The notes under the pieces: generated by a model
What the model was told of the DNA's origin: nothing
What the model saw: only the letters and a program-made list of their open reading frames with translations
Databases searched by the model: none
Part shown: positions 47,023 to 57,780 of the stretch, piece after piece
Layout: every line of letters begins with the position of its first letter
Numbering within the stretch: the stretch's first letter is position 1
Made by a program: the position numbers and the translations under genes
Assembly: GCA_034359265.1 (NCBI GenBank)
Contig: CP136898.1
Location: forward strand, 35,115,501 to 35,179,500
Origin: Canna indica
Taxonomy: Eukaryota > Streptophyta > Magnoliopsida > Zingiberales > Cannaceae
DNA: 64,000 nucleotides
Reading direction: 5' to 3'

Positions 47023-47454
47023 GAAATTAATCTAAACCCTAAAAATTAATCTAACAAATTAAACAATTAATCTAAATAATTAATTAACATATAAATAAAA
47101 AAATAAAAAACTATAAATCTACTATTTCCGGCGCCGAAGTACGGTGGACTTTGGCGTGGGCGTACAGTGTCCGGACAGTGTGTCCGGACACTGTACAAGC
47201 TCCGGCGGCTGCCATCGGCCGACCGCTGCCGGCCGAAACCCTAAAAATAGGGTTTCGGTCGAATTTCCCGCCGGCCGCAACGGGAAGAGACGGCCAGACG
47301 ATGATCAATACCTAAAATCGGTGGTCGAGGACGGACGACAGCGTCGCCAGCGATAGCTCGACGTCGTCGGTGTTGGCAGCGGCGGCGAGAGGTGGGAGGA
47401 GGAGGCGACGGCAGCAGCAGCAGGAGGAAGAAGGGTCGGGCGCGATCTGCGACC

Positions 47455-47462
47455 TATATAAA
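47455..47462 (-). promoter_or_regulatory. Predicted TATA box of CACTA-3
   Basis: TATATAAA on plus (TTTATATA on minus) just inside the right subterminal repeats, at the same place as in CACTA-1. The subterminal palindromes occupy 47464-47706. Confidence 0.5.
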
Positions 47463-49309
47463 CATATCAGCAATGGCTCACTCGCCCGTTAGAAAGCCGT
47501 TGCTAATAAGTTATCATCAGCAATGGCTCACTTGTCCGTTAGAAAGTCGTTGCTGATAATTAAAATCATCAGCAACGGCTTGCGTGTCCGTTAGAAAGCC
47601 GTTGTAGATACAACATATCTACAACGGCTTGAGCGGCCGTAAGAATGCCATTGCAAATAGCAACGGCTTGAGCGGCCATTGCTGATAGCCGTTGCTGAAG
47701 ACTCAATTTCTAATAGTGTTCGGGAAGATAGAGTTTAGGATTAGGGTGTCTAGCATGAAAAAATCAGCAAGGACGCACGTCATCGCTCGGGAGTCTTCGG
47801 GAAGATAGAGTTTAGGCTTAGGGTGTCTAGCATGTGTTGTAAATCCTCTTTTATGATGTAAAACCCAAAACCCAAAACCCGAACCCCAAAATATGAAAAC
47901 CCAAAAAATCAAAAACGACCCTGAAATTCACTAAGCCTAGGGAGCTCCTTGGAAGGCTATATGACCTAGACATTTTCTTGGCACCAAAAGTCCTGATAAT
48001 TATTCCTTAGGTAAAAACTAGTAAATGACATATCTTTAATAATTTTTTGGAAGTCTTTAACCTATGAATATTTGACCCGAGAGATTATAAAATTACTAGT
48101 TTTCAGAATTTTGTACTAGACCTCAAAAGTTAGATTTTGATTCTTAAGGATTTAAATTTTTTAGATATTTTTATTGAATCCAAATGGGGGGTAATCCTTA
48201 TATAACATATATTCTTTAAAGTTGTTTACTTAAAGTTAAGAAATATTATATAAGAAGACTTAGCGAAGATAGAACCCAGAAACGAACAAAAATTAGCAAA
48301 CTGCCTTGATTTCCAGGGTTTAGCCGCTGGGCCGGTCGACCTGAATAGCCCCCAGAATCCACAGTGGGCTCCGATCGATGGTCCGGTCACTCGGTTGGTG
48401 GATCGGCCTTTGATCGGCCATCGACCGAGGGGCGCCAACAAGCATTTTTCTGCTTGTTGGGATGGCTTCTAACGTCATTTCTCTTCATGGCTTATAAATA
48501 GGAAGCCATAAGAGCCTTCCTTGATGATTTTGACACTTTCTTGAGCCATCTTTCATCAATCCAAAGATTTCATTGAGCCATCTTTACAAGAACCCTAGTT
48601 TTGATCGATCTCAACTCTTTGATTTTGCCTTCAAGCTTTGATCGGTTCATCATTAAGGCATCAAGAGGAACTAGGACTCCTGTTTGGAGCTAAGTATTTG
48701 TTGTATTATTTATTTGCTCCATTGTTTGTGTATTTTGTTGTTATTTACATTGTATTTGAGCTTGTGTAAACCTAGGTTGCTAGTTTGTTAGATTGGGTGA
48801 TAGCCTTTGTTTTTGAGGCATAAGTCCAACGGGTAGATTGATTTACTAGGATTAGTGATTCTTGTACCTTAGGGTTTGAGGTGGAACATTGCTTTCGGTA
48901 AAAAAATGGAGACTTCCGGGTGTGGAAGTGCCTTAGGTTGAGAGCGGAGACTCTTCGGTGTAAATTCCTCATTGTAAGGAAACACTCATAATCACATAAA
49001 GTCAAGTTTGGAAATCCTAAGCGAGGTGCTTAGGTAGTGAAGTAGGCATTGGGGCCGAACTACTATAAATCATCGTGTTTGCATTGTTTATATTTGTGTT
49101 TGCCTAATTGCTTATCATTTGCTTCCGCACGCATTTAATCATTGAATTGTGAATTACCTAAGTTGTAAGAAACGATTGAATTCGAGAAAACAGAATTGGG
49201 CAAAAAGTTTAGTAAACATACTATTCACACCCCCCTCTAGTGTAGGCCATTTCACCAACACGGAAGACCCCGACTCTCAGGTAGGAACATATGGCGCCCA
49301 GCGTTATAT

Positions 49310-49630
49310 TGATGAAATGGCCTATAGTAGATGGTGGTGAATTGTGTGTTAACTAAATCTTTAGTCTAATTCGGTTTTAATCGTTTCTTACAATATTTAG
49401 GCTAATGACAATTCAAAGACTAAATGAGGAAGCAAGTGATAACATAAGTAATCAAAACACAACAAAATAATGCTAATACAATGAGTTATAGTGGTTCAAC
49501 ATGAATGTCTACTCCACTATCTAAACACCTCGCTTAGGATTTTCAAACTAGCTTTACTAGATTAATTAGTTTCCTTACAATGATGACGTTTTCACCGGAG
49601 AGTCTCCGCTCTCAAATCGAAGGTACTTCC
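49310..49630 (-). repeat. Inverted copia-type LTR fragment
   Basis: On plus it starts TGATGAAATGGCC at 49310 and matches the TR-GAG LTR family in inverse orientation (CTAAACACCTCGCTTAGGATT box, GAGAGTCTCCGCTCTC). It lies head-to-head with the TR-GAG-2 LTR end, 49 bp away, and is cut at 49630 by the next element. Confidence 0.65.
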
Positions 49631-50095
49631 CACTACTATATTTTTTAACCATGCCACTTTTGAGAACAGTTAAAAAAGTATTCACATACATCACTTACAA
49701 GAACGATTTTGAAAACCATTCCCTTAACCCATATACTATAGGAACACAAAAGAAACTATTCCCTTAGCCAATATATGGGAACGGTTTGAGAAATCGTTCT
49801 CTTAGCCAATATACTACGGGAATAATTTTGAAAATCATTCCCTTAACCAATATACCGGTGGAATAATTTTTTAAACCGTTCCCTTAGATAATATACTATG
49901 GGAACACAAAAAAATTTATTCCCTTTAAAAATCCTAAAATTGTTCCAATATGTCAAAAATAGAATAATAAAAAAAACGTTCCTAAATCTGGTATCTAGAA
50001 CCATTCTTATATCTAAAATTTTTTTTGGCCCTACCATTTAATTCCCTCCCAATTTTTCCTTACTTCTAAAAGATCTGTTCCTAAATCTGCTATGT
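49631..50095. mobile_element. CACTA-like terminal fragment
   Basis: Starts CACTACTATATTTTTTAACC, followed by repeated GGGAACGGTTTGA / AACCGTTCCCTTAG units and CCAATATACTA spacers to about 49920, then more degenerate GTTCCTAAATCTG repeats. No matching far end was found before the host-like sequence at about 50100, so it is probably a truncated end. Confidence 0.5.
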
Positions 50096-50687
50096 AACAA
50101 TATCATAAACGAGATCATTTATATTAGGGGTGAGGGAACGCAGCTGTGCGCCCCATATGAGCTTGCGACTGTGCAGCGCTGTTCACAACATGATAAAGGC
50201 CGATGGGGTGCGTTAATTTTGGGTCGACTTCTGTGAAAGGGATTCTGGATCTTGATTGGTTATATATTAATTTTTGCTGAAGTCGTGAACATTTGGTCTT
50301 TTTCTGGGTGTTGATATCTGTTCTGGTGGTTACATTTAGAAAACAGTCTTAAACCTTCTACGTTATCAACCATATTTTTTGGTCTTTTTCTTTCAATTAA
50401 GAAGAAAAAATCTTTCTCTGCCTTGTCCTTCTGCTAAATTTGTACTTGAACGTTTGCAGAGAAGATAGTACGGCTCGGAATTGCTTGAAACTCTTTAGGG
50501 GTGCTTTATAGTTTATCTATTCAGTTGAGAGTGATCTAGTTGTGAAGCAGAAGCTGATTGGATTTGCAAGAAAAATGAAGAAGGTATTCCCCGCTTATTC
50601 GCACTGCTTGATGTTTCTTATTCTTTTACCATGGAGCTTGATGATTGAGAATGTGTCATAATTTCATTTCTAATTGATGAGGTTTCA
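50096..50687 (+). other. Probable host-gene DNA left of the copia-like insertion
   Basis: Mixed composition, not obviously repetitive. A TTTGCAG acceptor near 50453-50459 and an AAG|GTATTCC donor near 50582 suggest an exon or UTR piece, but I recognise no protein. It is continuous with 56267 onward once the insertion is removed. Confidence 0.35.
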
Positions 50688-51181
50688 TGTAAGAAAAAAA
50701 ATTTATGCCATAAGAAATATTATTTGAATTAAGAATACCAAAATATAAAAAAGTAAGGAAAGATCTTACTTGAAGCAAAATAAAAATACAGCGGAAGCAA
50801 TTTTTTAGATCTCCGAAAATAATTAGATCTTCCTCTACGTCACTTTTTTAAAAGGCTCTGCTTTAATGGAAAAAGTAAAAATGAGCTAGGATTTCTAATC
50901 CTTGATTCTATCATGTGTGTAAAGGGGATCTAGTCTATATTTATAATTGATTAAATGAGTCCTCTTCATCATATGCTTTATTAATCGGGCTTACACTTAA
51001 CTAATCACATCAATCAAGATTAAGTGTTTCGAGCTCAAGTCACATGGATCAAATTAAATGAGCCAATATGCATCTCAAATAGGATCATAAGATTAACCCG
51101 TTTAAATCAAAAACCACAATTGACCGTAGCCCACAAAAAGAATATTTAAAAAAAAAAAATTAATTAAAAAATATTCTAACA
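50688..51181 (-). repeat. 3' LTR of copia-like element
   Basis: 494 bp, aligned along its whole length to 55776-56266 with scattered differences and a different central stretch near 50900-50940. Confidence 0.8.
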
Positions 51182-51196
51182 TTCTCCCACTTGGGC
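51182..51196 (-). other. Polypurine tract of copia-like element
   Basis: Minus strand GCCCAAGTGGGAGAA before the LTR start TGTTAGAATA. A second copy occurs near 51575-51590 through the tandem duplication. Confidence 0.65.
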
Positions 51197-51260
51197 AAGG
51201 TCAATTACAAAACTATAATTTAAAAATATTCATTTAAAAAATGACTCTCCGGTTAATCAC

Positions 51261-51660
51261 AAAAATGAGCTAGGATTTCTAATCTCTGATTCTATCATGT
51301 GTGTAGAGGGGATCTAGCCTCTATTTATAATTGATTAAATGAGTTCTCTCCATCACAGGCTTTATTAATCAGGCTTACACTTAACTAATCACACCAATCA
51401 AGATTAAGTGTTTTGAGCTCAAGTCACATAGATCAAATTAAATGAGCCAATATGCATCTCAAATAGGATCATAAGATTAACCCGTTTAAATCAAAAATCA
51501 CAATTGACCGTAGCCCACAAAAAGAATATTTAAAAATAAAAATTTATATTTTTTAATTAAAAAATTATTCTAACATTCTCCCACTTGGGCAAGGTCAATT
51601 ACAAAACTATAATTTAAAAATATTCATTTAAAAAATGACTCTCCGGTTAATCACAAAAAT
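51261..51660. repeat. Tandem duplication across the LTR/polypurine junction
   Basis: 50877-51260 and 51261-51654 are near-identical direct repeats of 384 and 394 bp. Each contains the inner part of the LTR, the polypurine tract and about 70 bp of interior. The junctions share AAAAATG. Confidence 0.85.
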
Positions 51661-54600
51661 GTGATCACAAGAAAAATATGATCCAAGATGCAACACTTAT
51701 TATGACTCCTATCAACAAATCAATAATATTGGATCATAGCAGCCATCACGTCATTCCTGGACATAAGACTTTCCATGATCACAAATACCACTGACATTGC
51801 CGACAATTATCATTGGTGTAGAGTGTAGCATGAAAATAGCACTCAAAATGATCCAATAATACTAATGTTATTTTCATTGTTAGTCCTCATACTTTCTCTT
51901 CTATATATACCTTTCGGCAAGAGAAAGCGTATCGTTTCAAAAAATCATCATGTCCCTATACTCAAATATGTTGTTAATCAGTGGACAACTTGATTCATAT
52001 GACACTGAGTCTCAAATATGCAAAACACGTATTTATAAACAAAGTCATGATGCCCTAGACTCAAATATGGTATCAATCAATGGACATCTTAATTCAAATG
52101 ATATCAAGTCTCAAATATGCAAAACACATATTATAAACAAAGTCATGATGCCCTAGACTCAAATATGGTATCAATCAATGGATATCTTGATTCAAATGAT
52201 ACCGAGTCTCAAAACACATTGAACACATATATATAATTTGTGAGAATAGAATACAAATTATTAAGCATGCATCGAAGTGTTCAATAATTAGCATAAATAA
52301 ACATAAAACTCTTACTAATCAAGCATATTAAAAGAACTCAAAATACTCATATTTTCAATATGTCTTTCATAGACTATGGGCCTAAGTCCATTGGTTAAAG
52401 AATATGCTAATATAAAAAATATTTCTATGTGTTCAACTATAATGTCTCCTTATTTACAAGATCTGTAACTGTCAAAAATTTGATTCTAAATATTTGGAGT
52501 CTTGTAATGAGATCTACAATGTACAGTCATATATTAATATTTTTAGGTCAGATAGTCTGATATTTAGCTAGTTACTAATAGAAAAAATATTTTCCTCCCA
52601 CTAACCTTCACATATATATATTAATCAATTATTTTCTTCACATCCTACGAAAGTCACTATCTCATCAACAAGTAGTTTTAGAACCAGTTAATCAATGAGA
52701 ATGCATTAGTTTAAATTATAGGACATATCCTAAAATTGAGGCTAACCAAATATTACACATTCACCTTTGGACATAATATATAATCACGAAATAAAGCTTC
52801 GATGAGTTAAACAATGAGAATACACTGATTTTTGAAAACTTATCACCTTTGGGCAGACAGATTTCTAAACCAATGCACACTCTTCTAACCCTATTACAAA
52901 ACTTCTAATTAAAACACCCAATAATTCTCCTTTGGGATAAACTATTGAATGAATTAATTCGAAGCATTTCTCGTATGATAAGAAAAATCACTAATCACTA
53001 CAAGTAATCCCACTTTGACAGTAATTACAAGGAATAATTAGTGAAAAACCTTATACAGAAATCAGTAGCCCACATGTCAAATATTCAAATTCATAATATA
53101 TATTACAAAATTGGTACAAGAATAAAATACTAGAATTAATAATGAATTTAAATCAATGACCATTTCAAAATATTATTTATGTTTATGTGGTTTGTAAATT
53201 ATGTCAATATCCCCACCTAATTGTAGCTATATTAGGTTTCATATATAGAATGACAGCATAATTTGGAATAATGAATTAACATTTCAAGTAACTCACATAA
53301 TATAAAATGAATAACAATAGTATCATGTAAATAATAAATTAATCACATAAATTCTACATCAAGCCAAATGTAGCAAAATTTGAACATAATAATAAAATTT
53401 ACAGTAATGAATCATGAAACGAATCATGCTGACAAAGTAAGGATAAATCATATATATTGTGTCAATTTTGCAGTATTATTATAATATCATGATAACAATG
53501 CTACATTATGCCTAAATTAAGCAGAAAAATAAGTCTATTTATAGTGCGCAGAACTTTTATAAGCAGCGAGCTAAAAAATTGGAGAATTACCATTAATAGC
53601 ATTAGGCCCATATTCAAGATCCAATAGCTCAGTTCAGTTCCAACACAAGATATGAAGGATTTTGCAACCACATTAAAATTTAAAATACTGCAATATAATA
53701 AAATCGACGACAATAAAGCACGTGATCAATTATCACATGCATGACATTTAATATATTAAATCACAAGACTCATATTGGGATCAAAAGTCTGGCACATAAA
53801 TATACATGATCCCGAAAATTAAATACAATGAGAAAGTGTCCAACACAATTTAAATGTTGTAAAAGCACTTTCATGAATAATAGATTTATTTAGAAAAATG
53901 ACCCACAAACATTATTGGGTCCAAATACATCCAATATGTATTGTAATGAGCAATATACTATCATGTGTATTATATCAGCTATGCATGAAGCAAAATATAG
54001 CATAGTATAAAGTATAATGATAAAATAATAAATCAACAATAAATTAATACCCCACATGAGGCAAAATATGTCATGATGTATAATAATAAATTGACATTCA
54101 TAAAATTTGTATGAATTAAAAAAACAAATAATTATGTCAACATCAACATATAGAAAAATAGCATAAATTAATTAGCCACATTTCTACACATATGTACCAT
54201 GACAATAACAACAAAATTGACAATAATAAAATATTAAGGTCAATTATAACATATAAGCAAAATTAGCATGATAAACTAAACTATGCTATGACCATATAGG
54301 CTCATGAGTGGGTAGATAATAATATTGTATTCAAAATTTCATGTCAATATCTAATTTAAAATAAATTGATCAAAAACATAGTGAACCAATGAAAATTTCA
54401 CTGAACCAAAATTGAACCAATCATAAAATGATCAATTAAGCATGAATCAAATGTAATTATGTTGAACCAATCATAAATTACATTGAACCAAAACTGAACC
54501 AATCATAAAATTCATTAATTTTAAACATGAACTATGTTCAACTGAGCTAAAACAAACATAATTCATGTTGAATCTGAAAAGATTAAGCTGAACCAGTAAA

Positions 54601-54939
54601 AAATATGATGAACCAATTGAAAATTGAATTGAACCGGTGAAAATTAAGCCGAACCAATTAAAAACTAAGCTCAAATGTTGCTGAATTGGATCTGGTTCAG
54701 ATCAAATTTAATAGCTTGGGTTTGGTCCATAAGTGATTTTAACTAGAATTAATCAATTTTATGTGAACCGATCTAATTTCTAGTAAACCAAATGAAAACG
54801 AGAAATAAACCAGATTCAATTAAAAGAGTAGACCGACTTAATTGGAAATAAAAATTGAATTGGACCCATCAAATTAAAAATCAGGACGAGTCATTAAAAA
54901 ATGGATTAATTTAATTAAAAAATTGGTCTAAGAATTGGT
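51661..54939. other. Interior of copia-like element, non-coding
   Basis: Very AT-rich. 51947-52225 holds three tandem copies of a unit of about 100-105 bp (CTCAAATATGGTATCAATCA ... AAGTCATGATGCCC). 54400-54700 has repeated GAACCAAT/TTGAACC words. No supported gene. Confidence 0.55.
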
Positions 54940-55375
54940 CGCCCCACTTGGCCCGATCGATAGTGCCGAGTTGCTAGGGCTGCTCAGCCATTCGGGCCAT
55001 GTGCTCGATAGGGCATGGCCCAGATATTGCGGCGGCTCTACTCGTGTCGCAAGTGGTGCTGCACGGGCGGCGAAGCATCACACGGGCGCTGCATGCCTCG
55101 CGAGACGTGCCTAGACGCGTTGCAAGAGATCGATGCTTGCACAAGCAAGCGCCCTCGGCACGCGTGCCGAGAGAAAAAAAATGGCAGTAGCGCTTGACGC
55201 GCGCGCTCGGGCTAGAAACGGGAGCGTCGACGGCGCGCGAGCCGAGGCGAAAAAGCTCGCTAACGCGAGCGCCTATGGCACGCACACTGAGGGAAGAAAG
55301 CTCGCTGACACAAGCGTCTGCGGGACGCGCACCGAGGCCAGAGGCTCTCGCATCTCGAGGCAATAAACAAAACCA
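54940..55375. other. GC-rich island in the copia-like element
   Basis: A sharp GC-rich block in AT-rich surroundings, rich in CGCG, CTCGC and GGCACGCG words. Open frames on both strands (e.g. 54974-55363 minus) are low-complexity Arg/Ala/Ser translations without domains. It lies about 400 bp inside the 5' LTR, where leader or gag start would be expected, and could be captured DNA. Confidence 0.4.
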
Positions 55376-55775
55376 CCGAGATTAGGCGAGAAAACTTGCA
55401 AATAATATTATTTCACCAACACATAAAATTACTATACAAATTTGACTTAACACATCATCTCAAACCCATCGAGATGTCGTATGAGCCGGCCACGACATGC
55501 TGACGGTGAGACATGAATCAAAGCAGACAAAATTTTGAGACGACATGCACAACAATAGGCATGTTTCCGATTAACAATCCACAGAACCAGGCGTACATAC
55601 CGAGGTACAAAAACAAAATTCGAGAAAAAATATACAAGAATCACGGTGTATGTCGAAAAGCAGCATGTATATTTTTGATTAGAACAATAAATAAAATTTC
55701 GAGCGGTGATACAATAGATCCGAAAAAATATATTGTTCAGATATCAGACAATACAGAAAATTTGGATATACCAAT

Positions 55776-56266
55776 TGTAAAAAAAAAAAATTATGCCATA
55801 AGAAATATTACATGAATTAAGAATACCAAAATATAAATAAGTAAGGAAAGATCTTACTTGAAGCAAAATAGAAATACAGCGGAAGCAATTTTCTGGATCT
55901 ACAAGAATAACTAGATCTTCTTCTATATTACTTTCTCAAAAAGCTCTGATTTGATGAGAAAGCAACAATGAGCTAGGGTTTATAATTGATGTGTGTAGAG
56001 GTGACCTAGTCTCTATTTATAATTAATTAAATGAGCTCTCTCCATAACGAGCTTTATTAATTGGCCTACACTTGACTAATCAAACTAATCAAGGTTAAAT
56101 GTTTCGAGCTCAAGTCACATAGATCAAATTAAATGTGCCAATATGCATCTCAAATAAAATCATAAGATTAATTCGTTTAAATCAAAAACCACAATTGATC
56201 TTAGCCCACAAAAAAATATATTTAAAAATAAAGAAATATATATTTTAATTAAAAAATATTCTAACA
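55776..56266 (-). repeat. 5' LTR of copia-like element
   Basis: 491 bp, partner of 50688-51181. Both begin on plus with TGTAA(G)AAAAAAA...TTATGCCATAAG and end ATATTCTAACA. Confidence 0.8.
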
Positions 56267-56785
56267 TCTCAATGATACTTGAAATGTTGCTTTCTTGATC
56301 ATATCTGTTACTAAATGCATTTGATCATATCTGTTACTAAATGCATTGTGTTACGTTTCCCACTTTGCTCAAAGGTTAAGATAATACATATGTCCGAGAC
56401 TTAGGTGCACAGTCTTTTTTTCATTTGTTCTTAAAGTTATATTCTTGAATTGTTAGTTGTCATGCCATATTTCCCTTTTCTCTCTCTACCTCGCTTTGTT
56501 GGTGAGGCTTGTATTGACAATTGTTGTAAATTCGACTGGATTCTTCAATTAAATGGTTTGAACATGATGAAATTCAAGCAATCAGATTGCATCAATTTTT
56601 TTTTCTTTAATAACATATCATTTTTTTGATTAATATACAACGATTCTGCTTGACTTTTTTTTAATAGTACACACTGTTTTGCCCATGATATGCTGAGATG
56701 TAATTTCTCTTTTTGTCTAAACTAGAACTTCCAGAACTTTCGGCAAAGAATTCTTCTATATCTTTTTATTATTCTTCTTATACAG

Positions 56786-57026
56786 GAATAGCCTGGCTTG
56801 GAGCCAAATGCTCATGCACTGTAAGTGCTTATGACAACGCAATGGAACAATTGGAGACACTGGATGTCAGTCAAAGTTTGATGACATTCAAAATTCCTCT
56901 TCATTGGATGAAGCTTATGAAAATATTAGGAGGCTTGCAAAGGCAAAGGAACTTGACTCATCCTTAATTCTTCTGACAAATAGAGCTTGGGCAGCGGCAA
57001 AAGAATCTACAACTATGAGGAATAAG
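56786..57026 (+). pseudogene. Host-gene exon resembling a conserved plastid protein (At4g37920-like)
   Basis: An exon bounded by TTATACAG at 56785 and AAG|GTTCAT at 57026. The first part reads GIAWLGAKCSCTVSAYDNAMEQLETLD; the second reads DDIQNSSSLDEAYENIRRL, LDSSLILLTNRAWAAAKES. These resemble, from memory, an internal region of the plant protein annotated in Arabidopsis as At4g37920 (plastid, function poorly known). The two halves are in different frames: a single G is missing near 56880. Other exons are not seen, and a copia-like element lies 520 bp upstream. It could also be a gene fragment rather than the remnant of a full locus. 56267-56785 is AT-rich and intron-like. Confidence 0.55.
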
Positions 57027-57198
57027 GTTCATATTTAATTTGTTTTTAACCATCTAAAATAAAGTGATCCACTTAGAGTACCATTGAAGATGGACAATCT
57101 AACAACATTTTGGTTCATCAGAATATATCCAAACAAGTGCCCAAGATGCGAAAGCTAATTATACGTACTATTGTTGTAATATTTAAAAGATATATATT

Positions 57199-57780
57199 CA
57201 CTACAAGAAAATAGGATATATACCACCAACGGACCAAATCCGTCGATAATATTCAAAAATCTGTCGGTAATATTTTTACCGATGGAGTATCTGTCGGTAA
57301 AATTCGTCGGTAAAAGGCTCCTCGATAATACCGACGGATTTTAATTAATCTGTCGGTATTACCAACAGATATTTTATTTTGTTGGTAATACTGACGGAGA
57401 CATATATTCGTTGGTATTATCGACGATGTCTCCGTCGGTATTACCGACGGATATATATCCGCTGGTAATACCAACGGATAAATATCTGCCGATATTACCA
57501 ACGAAAATATATCTGTTAGAAATACCAACGAATAAATATGTTGGTAATACGAACGGATAATATCTGCCGATATTACCAACGAAAACATATCTGTTGGTAA
57601 TACCAACGGATAAATATCTGTCGGTAATACCAACGGATAAACATCTGTCGGTAATACCAACGGATAAATATCTGTCGGTAATATCAACGAATACATATCT
57701 GTCGGTAATATCAACAATATCCGCTAGCGTTGGTATCACCAACAAATAATTTTTGTTGGTATATCCGTTGGAATTACCAA
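57199..57780. repeat. CACTA-4 left subterminal repeats
   Basis: Some twenty copies of a palindromic word, typically CCGTCGGTATTACCGACGG or TTGGTAATACCAACGGATA, spaced about 25-27 bp. The minus-strand ORFs here (57253-57745), with their VLPTDIYPL-type repeats, are translations of the array, not proteins. Confidence 0.8.

Larger units (their letters stand above)
42859..47718 (-). mobile_element. CACTA-3, internally deleted
   Basis: Termini CACTACTAGAAA (42859-42870) and TTTCTAATAGTG (47707-47718, one mismatch), with target duplication TTC (42856-42858, 47719-47721); 4860 bp. Sense strand minus. It has a complete second gene and a transposase reduced to its N-terminus and C-terminal third. Confidence 0.93.
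42821..47837 (+). repeat. 77-bp tandem duplication in the LTR, one copy split by CACTA-3
   Basis: Unit AAATCAGCAAGGACGCACGT... to ...GGGTGTCTAGCATG. Copy 1 is 42821-42858 plus 47722-47760; copy 2 is 47761 to about 47837, directly adjacent. The CACTA insertion sits in the first copy. Confidence 0.85.
31215..49260 (+). mobile_element. TR-GAG-2: gag-only LTR element carrying two CACTA insertions
   Basis: Sense strand plus. The 5' LTR is truncated at about 31215, where gypsy C abuts. Then come a deleted primer-binding site, gag (34006-39685, interrupted by CACTA-2), a non-coding tract, a polypurine tract (42661-42674) and a 3' LTR (42675-49260, interrupted by CACTA-3). No pol sequence is present. 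Order and sequence parallel TR-GAG-1, but the LTRs are a diverged subfamily. Confidence 0.8.
42675..49260 (+). repeat. 3' LTR of TR-GAG-2, interrupted by CACTA-3
   Basis: Starts TGTTGGCCTAAGG at 42675 and ends TTTCACCAACA at 49260. CACTA-3 occupies 42859-47718. Without CACTA-3 and one TTC it is about 1.7 kb. It includes a 77-bp tandem duplication. Confidence 0.85.
50688..56266 (-). mobile_element. Copia-like LTR element without recognisable pol
   Basis: Direct LTRs 50688-51181 and 55776-56266, with flanks TTTCA (50683-50687) and TCTCA (56267-56271), one mismatch. On minus the right LTR is followed by a degenerate primer-binding site (ATTGGTATATCC), and the left LTR is preceded by the purine tract AAGTGGGAGAA. 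The 4.6-kb interior has no pol or gag motif I can see. It lies beside an exon-like host sequence. Confidence 0.75.

Noticed and set aside
54974..55363. 129-codon Arg/Ala/Ser ORF
   Set aside because: GC-rich low-complexity block with open frames on both strands and no domain.
57253..57745. Minus-strand ORFs with a repeated VLPTDIYPL-type peptide
   Set aside because: They follow the CACTA-4 subterminal palindromes exactly; no start context, and a nearby frame is equally repetitive.
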